From Methylovirgula sp. 4M-Z18 (GTDB lineage: Bacteria > Pseudomonadota > Alphaproteobacteria > Rhizobiales > Beijerinckiaceae), in contig NZ_CP149574.1 in assembly GCF_037890675.1 (NCBI RefSeq), forward strand, positions 2,704,874 through 2,768,873: a DNA stretch of 64,000 nt, given 5' to 3'. The notes below the pieces were generated by a model. That model did not search any database. It was not told the DNA's origin and saw only the letters and a program-made list of their open reading frames with translations. Below, piece after piece: positions 35,459-45,328 of the stretch (positions within the stretch are counted from its first letter, which is position 1; each line of letters begins with the position of its first letter). The position numbers and the translations under genes are program-made.

Positions 35459-36778
35459 TTACATGCCCGCGATATAGCCGGACGGATCGACCGGCTGTGA
35501 GCCCTTGCGCAATTCGAAGTGCAATTGCGGCGACGCGACGTTACCGGTCTGGCCGGATTTCGCGATCATCTGGCCGCGCTTGACCGTATCGCCGCGCTTC
35601 ACGTCGAGTTCGCCGTTGTTGGCGTAAGCGGTTGTGTAGCCGTTGGGATGGCGGATCAGCACGAGATTGCCGTAGCCCTTGAGTTCGCTGCCGGCATAGA
35701 TGACCGTGCCGGCTTCCGCCGCCTTGACGGGCGTGCCCTCGGGAACAGCAATGTTGATGCCGTCGTTGGAACCGGCCTTGAAGCCCTCGATCACGCGGCC
35801 CGGCGCGGGCATGCGGAATTCTGGCTTGGATTCATCCGTCCCTTGCGCGCTTGCCGCTGGAACAGGCTTGATCGCCGCGGTTGTGTCGGCGCTGGGCGCT
35901 GCCGGCTGTGGTTGCGCCGCGGCGACGGCTGCCGGAGCGGCGACCCGCACCCCAACCTGTGGTTGGGCGACGGCAACCCTCGGCGTTTTGACGACGGCGG
36001 CAGGCGCCTGGGTCCGCACGGCGACCACCGGAACCGCGACGGCGGGCGTTTTGACCGCGACTTTCGGAGCTGCGACGGCGATCCGCGTGTTCACGGCAGG
36101 GGCTGGAGCAACCACATGTGCCTTGGCCACGGCTACGCCCGGTCGCACCTGCGCAGCAGGGGCCGCGACCTTGATGGCGACTTTCGGCGCGGCCACCGCG
36201 ACCCGCGGCTCGGCCACAGCAACCTTCGGCGCCGCCACGGCCACTCGCGGCTCAGTCACGGCCACCTTGGGTGCAGCCACGGTCGCGGCAACACGCGGCG
36301 CCGGCGCGCTGGCGCCAGCATTGTAGACCGGGATGACGAGACGGGTACCGGGCTTGACCTGCGTGGCACTCGAGAAGCCATTGACCTGCAGCAATGCGGC
36401 TGTCGGCACGCCGTAACGCTGCGACAGAACATTCACGCTCTCACCCTGGCCGACAACGATCGGGCTGCCGCCGGCGGCTGTCCATCCGGCCGCCGATCCG
36501 CCTTGCGGGCCGATCGCACTCGTCGTCTCGGCGCTCGCTGGAAGGGCGCTCGTCTGCACCGGCGCGGGGAGCGGCTGGGCCTGCACCTTGTGAACGGGCG
36601 CGGCCTGCGCCGTGCGCTGCGGCTGCTGATCGTCGCTGCGCGATGCGAACGGATTGCTGAAGGCATCAGAGAAACGGGTCGCGTCGGAAGAGCAGCCCGC
36701 GAGTAACACGCCCATAAGCCCGGCGCAGGCAAAGCGGGCGGCCAAACGCGGCCCATTTCGAAGGAACGAATCAGTCAT
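35459..36778 (-). CDS. nlpD: NlpD-like LysM/M23 lipoprotein with degenerate active site
   Basis: The protein has 439 residues. Lipobox LAGC at 26-29 predicts an envelope lipoprotein. A LysM peptidoglycan-binding domain (about 104-150) follows, then roughly 150 residues of Ala/Pro/Val repeats built on (V/A)APKVAV and EPRVAV, then an M23/LytM domain (about 335-439). Metal ligands of active M23 peptidases are partly lost (NDGINIAV, TTAYANN), while LHFELR is kept. This pattern fits NlpD/EnvC-type activators of cell-wall amidases. The surE-pcm-nlpD order matches enterobacteria. The start is ATG 36778. Confidence 0.9.
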   Translation of the reverse strand: MTDSFLRNGPRLAARFACAGLMGVLLAGCSSDATRFSDAFSNPFASRSDDQQPQRTAQAAPVHKVQAQPLPAPVQTSALPASAETTSAIGPQGGSAAGWTAAGGSPIVVGQGESVNVLSQRYGVPTAALLQVNGFSSATQVKPGTRLVIPVYNAGASAPAPRVAATVAAPKVAVTEPRVAVAAPKVAVAEPRVAVAAPKVAIKVAAPAAQVRPGVAVAKAHVVAPAPAVNTRIAVAAPKVAVKTPAVAVPVVAVRTQAPAAVVKTPRVAVAQPQVGVRVAAPAAVAAAQPQPAAPSADTTAAIKPVPAASAQGTDESKPEFRMPAPGRVIEGFKAGSNDGINIAVPEGTPVKAAEAGTVIYAGSELKGYGNLVLIRHPNGYTTAYANNGELDVKRGDTVKRGQMIAKSGQTGNVASPQLHFELRKGSQPVDPSGYIAGM

Positions 36779-36954
36779 CACGCGACCTACCCAGTGAACC
36801 CAAAATCGATAGGCCGATTAAAAACGCATTTGGGTTAAGGGAGTCTTATCGATGATGACGAAAGCGTGTTTGAAATTAAGATTGTGGCGGCAATTCCCCC
36901 ATTGCGACCACAGACTTGCCACAGCTCATGAAGGCCTAAAGTGGTCGATACAAT

Positions 36955-37617
36955 CTAGAGCGTGCGCGACACCCCGGCCATGATCGGGGCGAAGCGCGAG
37001 CGGCAGATGCGCGTCTGGCTCCAGGCCTCGTCCTGACGTGCTAGACGCACGAGATACTGCACGCCTTTGGCGCTTCCCGTGGCCGACGCCGGATCGTCGA
37101 GGGGCAGGACGATGGCACCCCCGAGCATCAGCAGCGACGAGAAATGTTTGGGCACGTCCACCATGGCCGCGTGGATGACGATGCGGTCGAAATTGCCGAT
37201 CGCCCGGGGCAAGGCGCAGCCGTCGGCCCAGGCGACGCCGGCATTGCGCAGGCCCAATTTCTCGAGCCGGGCAGTAGCCTCGACCGCCAGGCTCTGGAAC
37301 CGTTCGAGCGACACGACCTCCGCGGCGAGGCGAGCCAGAATCGCGGTGGCGTAGCCGGTGCCGGCACCAATTTCGAGCACACGATGATGCGGCTCGACCT
37401 GCAAGGCTTCCATCATCCGGGCGACGAGCAGCGGCTCCGACATGGTCTGTCCGCAGGCGATCGGGAGGGCGACGTCACGCCAGGCCAGATCGGCATAGCG
37501 GTGCGGCGCGAAAAGCTGGCGCGGAACCGTCTCCATCGCCCGCAGAACGGTAAGATCGCGCACACCGTGCGACCGCAGATGCATGAGAAACTCTGCGGTC
37601 GCCTGCGCTTGGATCAT
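36955..37617 (-). CDS. pcm: protein-L-isoaspartate O-methyltransferase
   Basis: The protein has 220 residues. It methylates isoaspartyl residues in aged proteins to start their repair. The SAM-binding motif is [12 protein letters not shown] (80-91), and the family segment CGQTMSEP (55-62) varies slightly from the usual QTISQP. Its ATG overlaps the surE stop as ATGA. Confidence 0.94.
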   Translation of the reverse strand: MIQAQATAEFLMHLRSHGVRDLTVLRAMETVPRQLFAPHRYADLAWRDVALPIACGQTMSEPLLVARMMEALQVEPHHRVLEIGAGTGYATAILARLAAEVVSLERFQSLAVEATARLEKLGLRNAGVAWADGCALPRAIGNFDRIVIHAAMVDVPKHFSSLLMLGGAIVLPLDDPASATGSAKGVQYLVRLARQDEAWSQTRICRSRFAPIMAGVSRTL

Positions 37618-38369
37618 GCGAAAGCCCGTGCGAAGCTCGTGACGCTCGGCTCGTCGGTCAAATCGAGCCGCAAGGGCGTGACGGAGATTTTATGCGCGGC
37701 CAGCGCTTCGATATCTGTGCCCATGGCCGGCGCGACGGTACTTGGTTGGTAGACCAACCAGAAATACGGGTTGCCACGCCCGTCGATCCGTTCCTCGATG
37801 CCCAGGATATTCGCGTCGCGCCGCCCTTGCAGCGTGATCGCGACCCCTTTCACATCCTGCGGCGGACAGGCCGGAAAATTCACGTTGACCAGCACATTGT
37901 CGGGCACGCCCGTCGCCAGCACCTTGCGGATGACCGCCGGCCCATGCTGTTCGGCGCAGGTCCAATGCATCTCCTTCGCCTTGTGGCCCGACTGCGACAG
38001 GGCGATGGATGGGATGCCCAGGAGCGTTCCTTCCATGGCGCCGGCGATGGTGCCGGAATAGGTCACATCCTCCGCGACATTATGGCCGCGATTGACGCCG
38101 GACAGAATGAGGTCGGGCTTAGCCCCCTTCAGAACGTGGCGCACCCCCATCAGGACGCAATCGGTCGGCGTGCCTTTGACGGCGTAATGCCGGGCGGAAA
38201 TCTGGCGCAGGCGAAGCGGATCGTTCAGCGACAGCGAATGCGCGACCCCCGACTGATCGGTCTCGGGCGCAACCACATAGACATCGTCCGAAAGCGCCGC
38301 GGCGATGCGCTCCAGAACCTTGAGGCCGGGGGCATGGATGCCGTCGTCGTTGGTGAGCAGAATACGCAT
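37614..38369 (-). CDS. surE: 5'/3'-nucleotidase SurE
   Basis: The protein has 251 residues. It is a metal-dependent nucleotidase acting on nucleoside monophosphates and short polyphosphate in stationary phase. The N-terminal LLTNDDG motif with Asp8 and Asp9, plus SGVNRGHN near 94-101, are the metal-site motifs. It is coupled to pcm by a 4-base overlap. Confidence 0.96.
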   Translation of the reverse strand: MRILLTNDDGIHAPGLKVLERIAAALSDDVYVVAPETDQSGVAHSLSLNDPLRLRQISARHYAVKGTPTDCVLMGVRHVLKGAKPDLILSGVNRGHNVAEDVTYSGTIAGAMEGTLLGIPSIALSQSGHKAKEMHWTCAEQHGPAVIRKVLATGVPDNVLVNVNFPACPPQDVKGVAITLQGRRDANILGIEERIDGRGNPYFWLVYQPSTVAPAMGTDIEALAAHKISVTPLRLDLTDEPSVTSFARAFA

Positions 38370-38458
38370 TATGTCTCTCGACTAAACTTTTTGGAATCGC
38401 GCGGCGTCGCTGCGATACAGGAACGCAAATATTTGACACTGACGCAACGGACGAATGT

Positions 38459-38491
38459 CCGGCCCTCGGCGCCACCCGCGTCGAGGGCCGG
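38459..38491 (-). terminator. 10-bp hairpin after serS
   Basis: CCGGCCCTCG and CGAGGGCCGG pair perfectly around a 13-base loop, starting 7 bases after the serS stop. No U-run follows, so it may be a partial terminator or stabiliser between serS and surE. Confidence 0.45.
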
Positions 38492-38498
38492 CGGTACT

Positions 38499-39788
38499 TT
38501 AGGCCTTCGCCATTTCGATCTTTGTGAGGCCGCCCATATACGGCAGCAACACCTCGGGGATCGTCACCGATCCATCTGGATTCTGATAATTCTCCAGCAC
38601 CGCGACCAAGGCGCGGCCGACAGCGACGCCCGAGCCGTTGAGCGTATGGACGAAGCGCAACTTGCCGTCAGCGCCGCGCACGCGGGCGTTCATCCGCCGG
38701 GCCTGGAAATCACCGCAGACAGAACAAGACGAAATCTCGCGGAACTTACCCTGCCCCGGCAGCCACACTTCGATGTCGTAGGTCTTGTGCGAACTGAAGC
38801 CCATGTCGCCCGCGCAGAGCGCGACGGTGCGGAAATGCAGGCCGAGCTTCTGCAACACGGCCTCCGCGCATTGCGTCATCCGCTCATGCTCCGCGCGCGA
38901 TTGTTCAGGCGCAGTGATCGAGACGAGTTCCACCTTGGTGAACTGATGCTGGCGAATGATGCCGCGGGTATCGCGCCCCGCGGACCCTGCCTCTGCACGG
39001 AAACAGGCCGTTCCGGCGGTGAGCCGCAGCGGCAATTCGTCTTCCGCCACAATCTGTTCGCGCACCAGGTTGGTGAGCGAGACTTCCGCCGTCGGGATGA
39101 GCCAGAAATCCGGCTCGACCCGGAATTGGTCGTCGCGGAATTTCGGCAATTGCGCGGTGCCGAACATTGCTGCGTCCTTGACGAGCAGCGGCGGATTGAC
39201 CTCCATATAGCCGTGTTCGCCGGTGTGCAGGTCGAGCATGAACTGGGTGAGCGCGCGCTCCATCCGTGCGAGCGCGCCCTTCATCACGACGAAGCGCGCG
39301 CCCGACAGCCGCACCGCGGCCTCGAAATCCATCAGGCCGAACGCCTCGCCGATGTCGAAATGCTCTTTCGGCGTGAAGGAATCCTGAAATTTCGGCGCCT
39401 CGCCAAAGCGGCGCACCTCGACATTGTCGTTCTCGTCTTTCCCCTCTGGCACGTCGGGGAACGGCAGGTTGGGAATGGCACTCAACGCCTCGTTCAGCTC
39501 CTTGATAGCCTCCTTCTCTTTCACCTCGAGTTCGCCCATAAGGGCTTTCCGTTGGCTGACTTCGGCCTTCAGCTCCCCAGCTTTCGCCGTATCCTTCTGC
39601 GCAATGGCCAGACCGATTTGTTGGGACGCGTTGTTTGCGAAACTCCTATGCCCCTGCGATTCGGCGATAGCCGATTTGCGTCTCTCGTCGAGTTTAATCA
39701 ACTCGGAAGAAAGGGGCTCGAGGCCGCGACGCGCCAAGCCCTGATCGAAAGCCTCCGCGTTATCGCGAATCCATTTGATGTCATACAT
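38499..39788 (-). CDS. serS: seryl-tRNA synthetase
   Basis: The protein has 429 residues. It charges tRNA-Ser. An N-terminal coiled-coil arm (about 1-110, rich in Lys/Glu) precedes the class II catalytic core with the TAEVSLTNL segment, motif 2 [14 protein letters not shown] and motif 3 near the C-terminus ([13 protein letters not shown]). Start [10 protein letters not shown] at 39788 is the family-typical start. It lies between tatC and surE, a conserved arrangement. Confidence 0.97.
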   Translation of the reverse strand: MYDIKWIRDNAEAFDQGLARRGLEPLSSELIKLDERRKSAIAESQGHRSFANNASQQIGLAIAQKDTAKAGELKAEVSQRKALMGELEVKEKEAIKELNEALSAIPNLPFPDVPEGKDENDNVEVRRFGEAPKFQDSFTPKEHFDIGEAFGLMDFEAAVRLSGARFVVMKGALARMERALTQFMLDLHTGEHGYMEVNPPLLVKDAAMFGTAQLPKFRDDQFRVEPDFWLIPTAEVSLTNLVREQIVAEDELPLRLTAGTACFRAEAGSAGRDTRGIIRQHQFTKVELVSITAPEQSRAEHERMTQCAEAVLQKLGLHFRTVALCAGDMGFSSHKTYDIEVWLPGQGKFREISSCSVCGDFQARRMNARVRGADGKLRFVHTLNGSGVAVGRALVAVLENYQNPDGSVTIPEVLLPYMGGLTKIEMAKA

Positions 39789-39860
39789 GAGGGCGAATCT
39801 TTCACATTCGATGCAGGCGGAAACGTCGGCTTTCCTAGCGAGAAAGCGGATGAATCGCAA

Positions 39861-40637
39861 TTACTGGGAGGACTCGGCCTTCTGCCGTTTGTTTTCCACC
39901 CACCGCACCGACAGAATCGACCCTTCATAGAGCGCGAACAGCGGCGCCATCAGCACGCACATCGACAGCGGATCGGGCGGGGTCAGGAAAGCGGCGGCGC
40001 CCGTGATGGCCACATAAGCATAGCGCCGTTGCTTTGCCAGGAACTCGGACGAGACGATGCCCACTTGGCCGAGCAGGGTCAGCGCCACCGGAAGCTGGAA
40101 CGCGATGCCGAAGCCGAAAATCAACTTCATGAAATCGGACAGATAATCGCTGACCTTGGGGGTCAATTTGATCTGCACCCCGTCCTGCGACGCCGACTTC
40201 GACAGCATCGAGCCGAAATGGATCACGAAGGGCAGGACGACGAAATAGACCAGCAGCACACCGAGAATGAAAAAGATCGGCGTCGCAATCAGATAGGGCA
40301 GAAACGCGTTCTTCTCGTGCTTGTACAGGCCCGGCGCGACGAACATGTAGATTTGCGTGGCGACGATCGGAAAGGCGATCAGAATGCCGCAGAAAGCGGA
40401 CAGCCGCACATTGGTGAGGAATTGCTCCCACAGACCGGTGGCGATCATTTCGGCATTCTGCGGCCCGACCTCGTTGGCGAAGGGACGGGTCAGGATGCCG
40501 TAAATGTTACTCGAAAAATAATAGCAGACGATGAACGCCACGAAGAAGGCGATCAGCGATTTGATCAGCCGCCCGCGCAGCTCGATCAAATGGTCCATCA
40601 GCGGGGCTTTTGAGGCGTCGATATCGGCGTCGGTCAT
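39861..40637 (-). CDS. tatC: twin-arginine translocase subunit TatC
   Basis: The protein has 258 residues with six membrane segments. TatC is the receptor for twin-arginine signal peptides. The N-terminal PLMDHLIELRGRL segment is the conserved cytoplasmic recognition region. Its ATG shares a base with the tatB stop (TGATG). Two proteins in this window with twin-arginine leaders are likely clients. Confidence 0.97.
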   Translation of the reverse strand: MTDADIDASKAPLMDHLIELRGRLIKSLIAFFVAFIVCYYFSSNIYGILTRPFANEVGPQNAEMIATGLWEQFLTNVRLSAFCGILIAFPIVATQIYMFVAPGLYKHEKNAFLPYLIATPIFFILGVLLVYFVVLPFVIHFGSMLSKSASQDGVQIKLTPKVSDYLSDFMKLIFGFGIAFQLPVALTLLGQVGIVSSEFLAKQRRYAYVAITGAAAFLTPPDPLSMCVLMAPLFALYEGSILSVRWVENKRQKAESSQ

Positions 40638-41038
40638 CAGCTTTGCCCAGGAGTGTGTTGCGCGGGGGCCAGCTCATGCGGCGCTGCGGGCGGATTGACC
40701 GTCAGATCCTGACGCTCGATTTCTCCGACCGCCGTTTTGGCCTCGCTGACGGCGCTTGTCACGTCCTGGACGCCGGACTGGTCCTTGACGGTCTCGGTCA
40801 AGCGCTTGATCTCGGCGGTGGACGCGTCGTTGATCTCAGCCAGTTCCTTCTTGAGGTCGGCCACTTCCGCCTCGTTCATGGCGTCCATGAACTGGGTTTG
40901 AAATTCGCTCGCCATCCGGCGCATCCGGCCGATGAACTGGCCGGCCTGGCGCATCACGCGCGGCAAATCCTTCGGCGGAATAGCCACTAAAGCGACGATC
41001 CCGAAAATCAGGAGTTTCGTGAAATCAATGTCGAACAT
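40637..41038 (-). CDS. tatB: twin-arginine translocase subunit TatB
   Basis: The protein has 133 residues: a single N-terminal membrane helix starting MFDIDFTKLL, an amphipathic helix, then a Glu/Lys-rich coiled-coil stretch and a Pro-rich tail. TatB forms the substrate receptor with TatC. It sits 56 bases after tatA and overlaps tatC. Confidence 0.94.
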   Translation of the reverse strand: MFDIDFTKLLIFGIVALVAIPPKDLPRVMRQAGQFIGRMRRMASEFQTQFMDAMNEAEVADLKKELAEINDASTAEIKRLTETVKDQSGVQDVTSAVSEAKTAVGEIERQDLTVNPPAAPHELAPAQHTPGQS

Positions 41039-41094
41039 GAACCCAAATGCCTAAAGCCGGCGCCCCGGAGGTCCAAGCGGACGGCACAGCACCT

Positions 41095-41316
41095 TTAGAC
41101 CTGGCTGTTATCCGGATTCTTGTTCATAGCTGGATCACCAGCCTTTTGAATGGTCTTCGGCTGGTCATCCGCCGGATCATCGGCAAGGCCTTTCTTGAAG
41201 CTTTTGATTCCCTTCGCAAAGTCGCCCATCACGTCGGAGATCTTACCTTTGCCGCCGAATAGGATCAGCACCACGCCGCCCAAAAGCAACCAGTGCCAAA
41301 GTGACAAACCACCCAT
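41095..41316 (-). CDS. tatA: twin-arginine translocase subunit TatA
   Basis: The protein has 73 residues, with one membrane helix ([16 protein letters not shown]) followed by the amphipathic helix [12 protein letters not shown]. It forms the size-variable pore. The start at 41316 has a GAGAGGA site; an in-frame ATG at 41334 would add six residues. Confidence 0.95.
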   Translation of the reverse strand: MGGLSLWHWLLLGGVVLILFGGKGKISDVMGDFAKGIKSFKKGLADDPADDQPKTIQKAGDPAMNKNPDNSQV

Positions 41317-41376
41317 CGAAACTATCCTCTCCAACTCTCAACGCGCATTCCTTTAGAATGCCTGTTTCAATTGACC

Positions 41377-42507
41377 CTATGCCCCGTTGGCGGCAAAAAC
41401 AAGGACATCCGCCTGGTCAAACTGCACCGAAAGCGTCTGACCCACGTGAATGTGACCGAGGCTGGCCGCGTCGCGCAAAGGCAAGCGGACGCGCAAGGGG
41501 TTTTCAAGACCTGGCATCGCCAAGTCAAGCCCTATCGTCTCGCCGAGGAAGCGATGACTGAGCACCCGGGCCTCCAGGCCTTCGGCGGGCGCGCTTAGGC
41601 GCAAGGCCTGTGGGCGAATGCCGACAATGGCCGGCTCGCCAAACCCCAAGGCCGGCGGGGCCGCAAAATGCCCTAGCGCGGTCTCGACCACCTTGCCGCG
41701 TCCGATTCCGGGTACCTCGTTGAGTTCGCAAAAGAAACGAGCGGCGAAGATATTCGCCGGCCGCCGGTAGAGCTCCTCGCCCGTGCCCTCCTGAATGATC
41801 CGCCCGGCCCGCATGAGAATGATCCGGTCAGCCACCCGCAGCGCTTCCTCCGGATCGTGGGTCACGATCACCGCCGTGCCACGAATTTCCTTGAGCAGCG
41901 TGATCGTGCCGTCCCGCACCTCGTCGCGCATGCGGCCGTCGAGATTGGAAAAAGGCTCGTCCATTAACAGGATGCCAGGGCGCGGTGCCAGGGCCCTGGC
42001 CAGCGCGGCCCGCTGCTGCTCGCCGCCCGACAGCATATGCGGATAGGCCTCCATGTGTTTGGCGAGGCCGACGCGGGTCAAAGCCCGCCTGGCGGTCGCT
42101 TCGGCCTCGGATTTCGCCATCCGCACCAGGCCGAACTTGGCATTTTGCAGGATCGTGAGATGGGGAAAGAGCGCGTAATCCTGAAACATCAGGCCGATGC
42201 CGCGCTCTTCCGGCGGCACATGGCGGCCAGGGCCTGACACTTCGACCGTGTCGAGAAAGATTGAACCCGCCGTCGGCCGCTCGATCCCGGCGGCCAGGCG
42301 CAGCAGCGTGGTCTTGCCGCAGCCGGAATGGCCGAGCAGGCAGACGATTTCGCCCGGCCAGATATTGAGCGTCACGCCGTCAAGGGCGCGCACCTGGCCG
42401 AAAATCTGCACCACATTCTTGAAGGCGAGTTCGGACGCGATGACGGCGCCAGCCGTACCGCGCTGTCCCCAAGGATTATGAGGCTGGATGGTCTGGGCTT
42501 GGGACAA
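41377..42507 (-). CDS. ABC transporter ATP-binding protein, Fe3+/polyamine/thiamine importer type
   Basis: The protein has 376 residues. Walker A GHSGCGKT (59-66), Q-loop Gln109, signature LSGGEQQR (159-166), Walker B LLMDEP (180-185) and H-loop His217 are all intact. A TOBE-like regulatory domain occupies the C-terminal third, as in FbpC, PotA and similar importers. No permease or binding-protein gene is next to it, so its partners are elsewhere. It is wedged between tatA and scpB. Confidence 0.88.
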   Translation of the reverse strand: MSQAQTIQPHNPWGQRGTAGAVIASELAFKNVVQIFGQVRALDGVTLNIWPGEIVCLLGHSGCGKTTLLRLAAGIERPTAGSIFLDTVEVSGPGRHVPPEERGIGLMFQDYALFPHLTILQNAKFGLVRMAKSEAEATARRALTRVGLAKHMEAYPHMLSGGEQQRAALARALAPRPGILLMDEPFSNLDGRMRDEVRDGTITLLKEIRGTAVIVTHDPEEALRVADRIILMRAGRIIQEGTGEELYRRPANIFAARFFCELNEVPGIGRGKVVETALGHFAAPPALGFGEPAIVGIRPQALRLSAPAEGLEARVLSHRFLGETIGLDLAMPGLENPLRVRLPLRDAASLGHIHVGQTLSVQFDQADVLVFAANGA

Positions 42508-42555
42508 GCGCGGCTCTTTAAAAGTTCTCTGCCCTTCGGGAGGGGCAAGGCCTGA

Positions 42556-43407
42556 TCAGTCCTGCGGATGATCCGGCTCTTCGTCAATATGATCTTTCGC
42601 CGGCTCAGATCGGATCGACTCGTCCTGCGGCAACTCTGCCGCAGGCGCATCGCCCGTCGGCACGGACACTTCCGCCGCCGGCTGTTCCCCCTCTGCCTCC
42701 GGCTCGGCAAATTCGTCGAACAGCGCGCCCTCGAGCGGTTCCTCGTCTTCCGTCAGCGCCGAATCGTCGCGCGGCGCCGGGACGCCGAAGCCGGGCGGCA
42801 GGCGGCCGTCGAGCAGGCCGGCGCCCTTGAGCTCTTCGAGCCCCGGCAGATCGCCGATCTGCTCCAGCCCGAAGTGGGCCAGGAATTCCTCGGTCGTGCC
42901 ATAGGTGATCGGCCGCCCGACCGCGTTCTTGCGGCGCCCGCGCAGGCGGACCCAGCCGGTTTCCAGGAGATGGTCGAGCGTGCCTTTGGAGATAGCGACG
43001 CCGCGCACGTCTTCGATTTCCGCGCGGGTCACAGGCTGGTGGTAGGCGATGATCGCCAAGGTCTCGAGCGCCGCGCGGGACAGCTTCTTTGGCTCCTCCA
43101 CGTCGCGCGACAGCAGGTAGGCGAGATCGACCGCGGTGCGGAATGTCCATTTGCGCATGATGCGGATGAGATTGACGCCGCGTGGCGCATATTCCTTCTG
43201 CAGCGCGCGGCACACGGCCTCCACATTGAGGCCATCCTGGATGCGGCTCGCAATCACCTCCTCGGCCAGCGGCTCGGAGGCGGCGAACAGAAGCGCCTCG
43301 GCAATGCGTATCGCCTCGCGGAAGGCTTCGGCTTCCGGCCCATGCTCGTCCGGCACGCCAACCGGCTCGGCTGCGCCCGGGTCAAAAAGATTAATCGGCT
43401 CAACCAT
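42556..43407 (-). CDS. scpB: segregation and condensation protein ScpB
   Basis: The protein has 283 residues. Two winged-helix domains (about 30-190) are followed by an acidic, disordered tail of about 80 residues. ScpB with ScpA and the Smc ATPase organises and segregates the chromosome. The segment LETLAIIAYHQPVTRAEIE is typical. It starts 14 bases after scpA. Confidence 0.95.
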   Translation of the reverse strand: MVEPINLFDPGAAEPVGVPDEHGPEAEAFREAIRIAEALLFAASEPLAEEVIASRIQDGLNVEAVCRALQKEYAPRGVNLIRIMRKWTFRTAVDLAYLLSRDVEEPKKLSRAALETLAIIAYHQPVTRAEIEDVRGVAISKGTLDHLLETGWVRLRGRRKNAVGRPITYGTTEEFLAHFGLEQIGDLPGLEELKGAGLLDGRLPPGFGVPAPRDDSALTEDEEPLEGALFDEFAEPEAEGEQPAAEVSVPTGDAPAAELPQDESIRSEPAKDHIDEEPDHPQD

Positions 43408-43421
43408 TTAATAATTCTCAC

Positions 43422-44252
43422 CTATTCGGCCGCGGCGGCCTGCGGCGCGGTCGTATCGATCGGCTTCCTGCGCACCCAGATCGGCGCGAACACCTTGTCC
43501 TGGCGAATCTCGATATGGCCTTCGCGCACCAATTCGAGCGACGCCGAAAACGCCGAGGCCCGCACGGTGCGGCGCATTTCCGCCGTGACGCAATATTCCA
43601 GCAGATAATCGTCCATGGTCGTCCATTCGATCGCCATGCCGGCGAGGCGCTCCAGGGTCTCGCGCGCTTCGGCGAGCGACCAGACCGCCCGTTTCTTCAA
43701 GGTCACGTGGGACAGAGCCGCCTTCTGCCGCTGCCGGGCATAGGCTGACAGAAGATCGAACAAGGTCGCCTGCCAATTGTTGGTCAGGTTGACCGACATC
43801 TGCTCCGGCGCGCCGCGACCGAAGACATCGCGTCCGAGGCGCGGCAGATTGACGAGCTTGTTGGCAGCCTCGCGCATCGCCTCGAGGCGGCGCAGGCGGA
43901 AGGCAAGAGCGGCGGCAAGATCGGCCGCCTCCGGCTCCTCGCCCTTCGTCTGCGAAGGGATCAGCAGCCTGGACTTCAGATAGGCCAGCCAGGCGGCCAT
44001 CACGAGATAGTCGGCGGCCAATTCGAGGCGCACGCGGCGCGCAGCTTCGACGAAATTCAAATATTGCTCGGCAAGGGAGAGGATGGAGATCTTCTGCAGA
44101 TCGACCTTCTGGCGGCGGGCAAGTTCCAGCAGCAGGTCGAGCGGACCTTCGAATCCGTCAACATCGACCAGGAACGCCGGTTCGCTGTCCCCGCGATCGA
44201 CTTCGGCACTGCTTTCAAACGGCAGTTCACGCGCCACCGAATCACTCTCCAT
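43422..44252 (-). CDS. scpA: segregation and condensation protein ScpA
   Basis: The protein has 276 residues, the kleisin of the Smc complex. The N-terminal FEGPLDLLLEL segment that binds the Smc neck is visible at about 34-44. The C-terminal winged helix binds the other Smc head. It is followed by scpB and preceded by nagZ, the usual alphaproteobacterial order. Confidence 0.95.
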   Translation of the reverse strand: MESDSVARELPFESSAEVDRGDSEPAFLVDVDGFEGPLDLLLELARRQKVDLQKISILSLAEQYLNFVEAARRVRLELAADYLVMAAWLAYLKSRLLIPSQTKGEEPEAADLAAALAFRLRRLEAMREAANKLVNLPRLGRDVFGRGAPEQMSVNLTNNWQATLFDLLSAYARQRQKAALSHVTLKKRAVWSLAEARETLERLAGMAIEWTTMDDYLLEYCVTAEMRRTVRASAFSASLELVREGHIEIRQDKVFAPIWVRRKPIDTTAPQAAAAE

Positions 44253-44273
44253 CTGATTGGGACATACTATCCC

Positions 44274-44300
44274 TAGAGGGAGCGGAATGTGATCCCTCTA
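44274..44300 (-). promoter_or_regulatory. hairpin spanning the nagZ stop, upstream of scpA
   Basis: TAGAGGGA and TCCCTCTA form a perfect 8-bp stem with an 11-base loop. It contains the nagZ stop codon and ends 21 bases before scpA. There is no U-run. It may modulate read-through or mRNA decay between nagZ and scpA. Confidence 0.3.
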
Positions 44301-45311
44301 ATTCTGGTTGGCAAGGAGAGATTTGAGCCGGGCATGGCCGTCCACAGGATCTATCGGCTCCGCCGCGTGGCGAATCCGTGCCAAAGCGGCCTCGGCCCGA
44401 CGCAAACTCTCACCTTTGAGCAGCGGCGCAGCCTCGGCCACTCCGCTTGCTTCCGCCAAATTCCCGTTGCAATGCAACGCAATATCACAGCCCGCCTTCA
44501 ACGCGGCCTCGCCCCGCGCGCGGAACGGGCCGGTCAGGGCGTGCATCGACATATCGTCCGACAGGATCAGCCCGCCGAACCCAATCTCGCCGCGCACGAT
44601 GGTGCGGAGCACCTTGCGCGATGTGGTCGCCGGATTTGTCTTGTCGATGGCCGTATAGACCACATGGGCGGTCATCGCCGCGGGCAAATCATTCAGCATC
44701 CGGAAGGGGAGAAAATCGCTCCCCGCCAGTTCGGCCACCTTGGCGATGACGACGGGCAATTCCATGTGCGAATCGACGGTTGCGCGGCCATGGCCGGGAA
44801 TATGTTTCATGACCGGCAGCACGTTACCGGCCAGCAGCCCTTCCGCTGCGGCCCGGCCCAAGATCCCCACCGTTTCGCCGTCCGGCGCATAGGTGCGGTC
44901 ACCGATCGCACTATGGGTGCCGGCCGTCTGGACGTCGAGCACCGGCATGCAATCGACATTGATACCGCATTGCAAAAGATCGTGCGCCATGAGCCGCGCG
45001 GCCAGCCGCACCGCCTCGCGCTTGCCCCAGATGTCGCCTTTGAGGGCGAAGAAACGGGCGGCCGCAGGATAGGTGGGCCAATGGGGCGGACCCATCCGCT
45101 GCACCCGGCCGCCTTCCTGATCGATCAGCACGGGCGCGTCCCGCCCGACAATCTCGCGAAACGTATCGGTCAGACGTTTTACCTGATCGGGCGTGTCGAC
45201 ATTGCGCTTGAAGAGAATGAGGCCCCAAGGCTGGCTCTCGCGGATGAACGCCTTCTCGTCAGACGTCATCTCATGTCCGGTCACGCCGCAAATGAAAGCC
45301 CTGGATGCCAT
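44298..45311 (-). CDS. nagZ: beta-N-acetylhexosaminidase (peptidoglycan recycling)
   Basis: The protein has 337 residues of glycoside hydrolase family 3. It removes N-acetylglucosamine from anhydromuropeptides in the cytoplasm. Motifs are KHIPGHG at 169-175 with the catalytic His loop, and SDDMSM at 251-256 with the nucleophile Asp. The AGGA site precedes the ATG by 8 bases and sits directly after a terminator-like hairpin. The neighbours scpA and the SPOR protein match the conserved order. Confidence 0.95.
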   Translation of the reverse strand: MASRAFICGVTGHEMTSDEKAFIRESQPWGLILFKRNVDTPDQVKRLTDTFREIVGRDAPVLIDQEGGRVQRMGPPHWPTYPAAARFFALKGDIWGKREAVRLAARLMAHDLLQCGINVDCMPVLDVQTAGTHSAIGDRTYAPDGETVGILGRAAAEGLLAGNVLPVMKHIPGHGRATVDSHMELPVVIAKVAELAGSDFLPFRMLNDLPAAMTAHVVYTAIDKTNPATTSRKVLRTIVRGEIGFGGLILSDDMSMHALTGPFRARGEAALKAGCDIALHCNGNLAEASGVAEAAPLLKGESLRRAEAALARIRHAAEPIDPVDGHARLKSLLANQN

Positions 45312-45328
45312 TTACAATATCCTGTCGC

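Noticed and set aside
37692-40613. A 973-codon open frame on the plus strand across surE, serS and tatC
   Set aside because: It is antisense to three well-supported genes with clear motifs; long mirror frames are expected at this GC content. The protein is Arg/His-rich with no recognisable domain.
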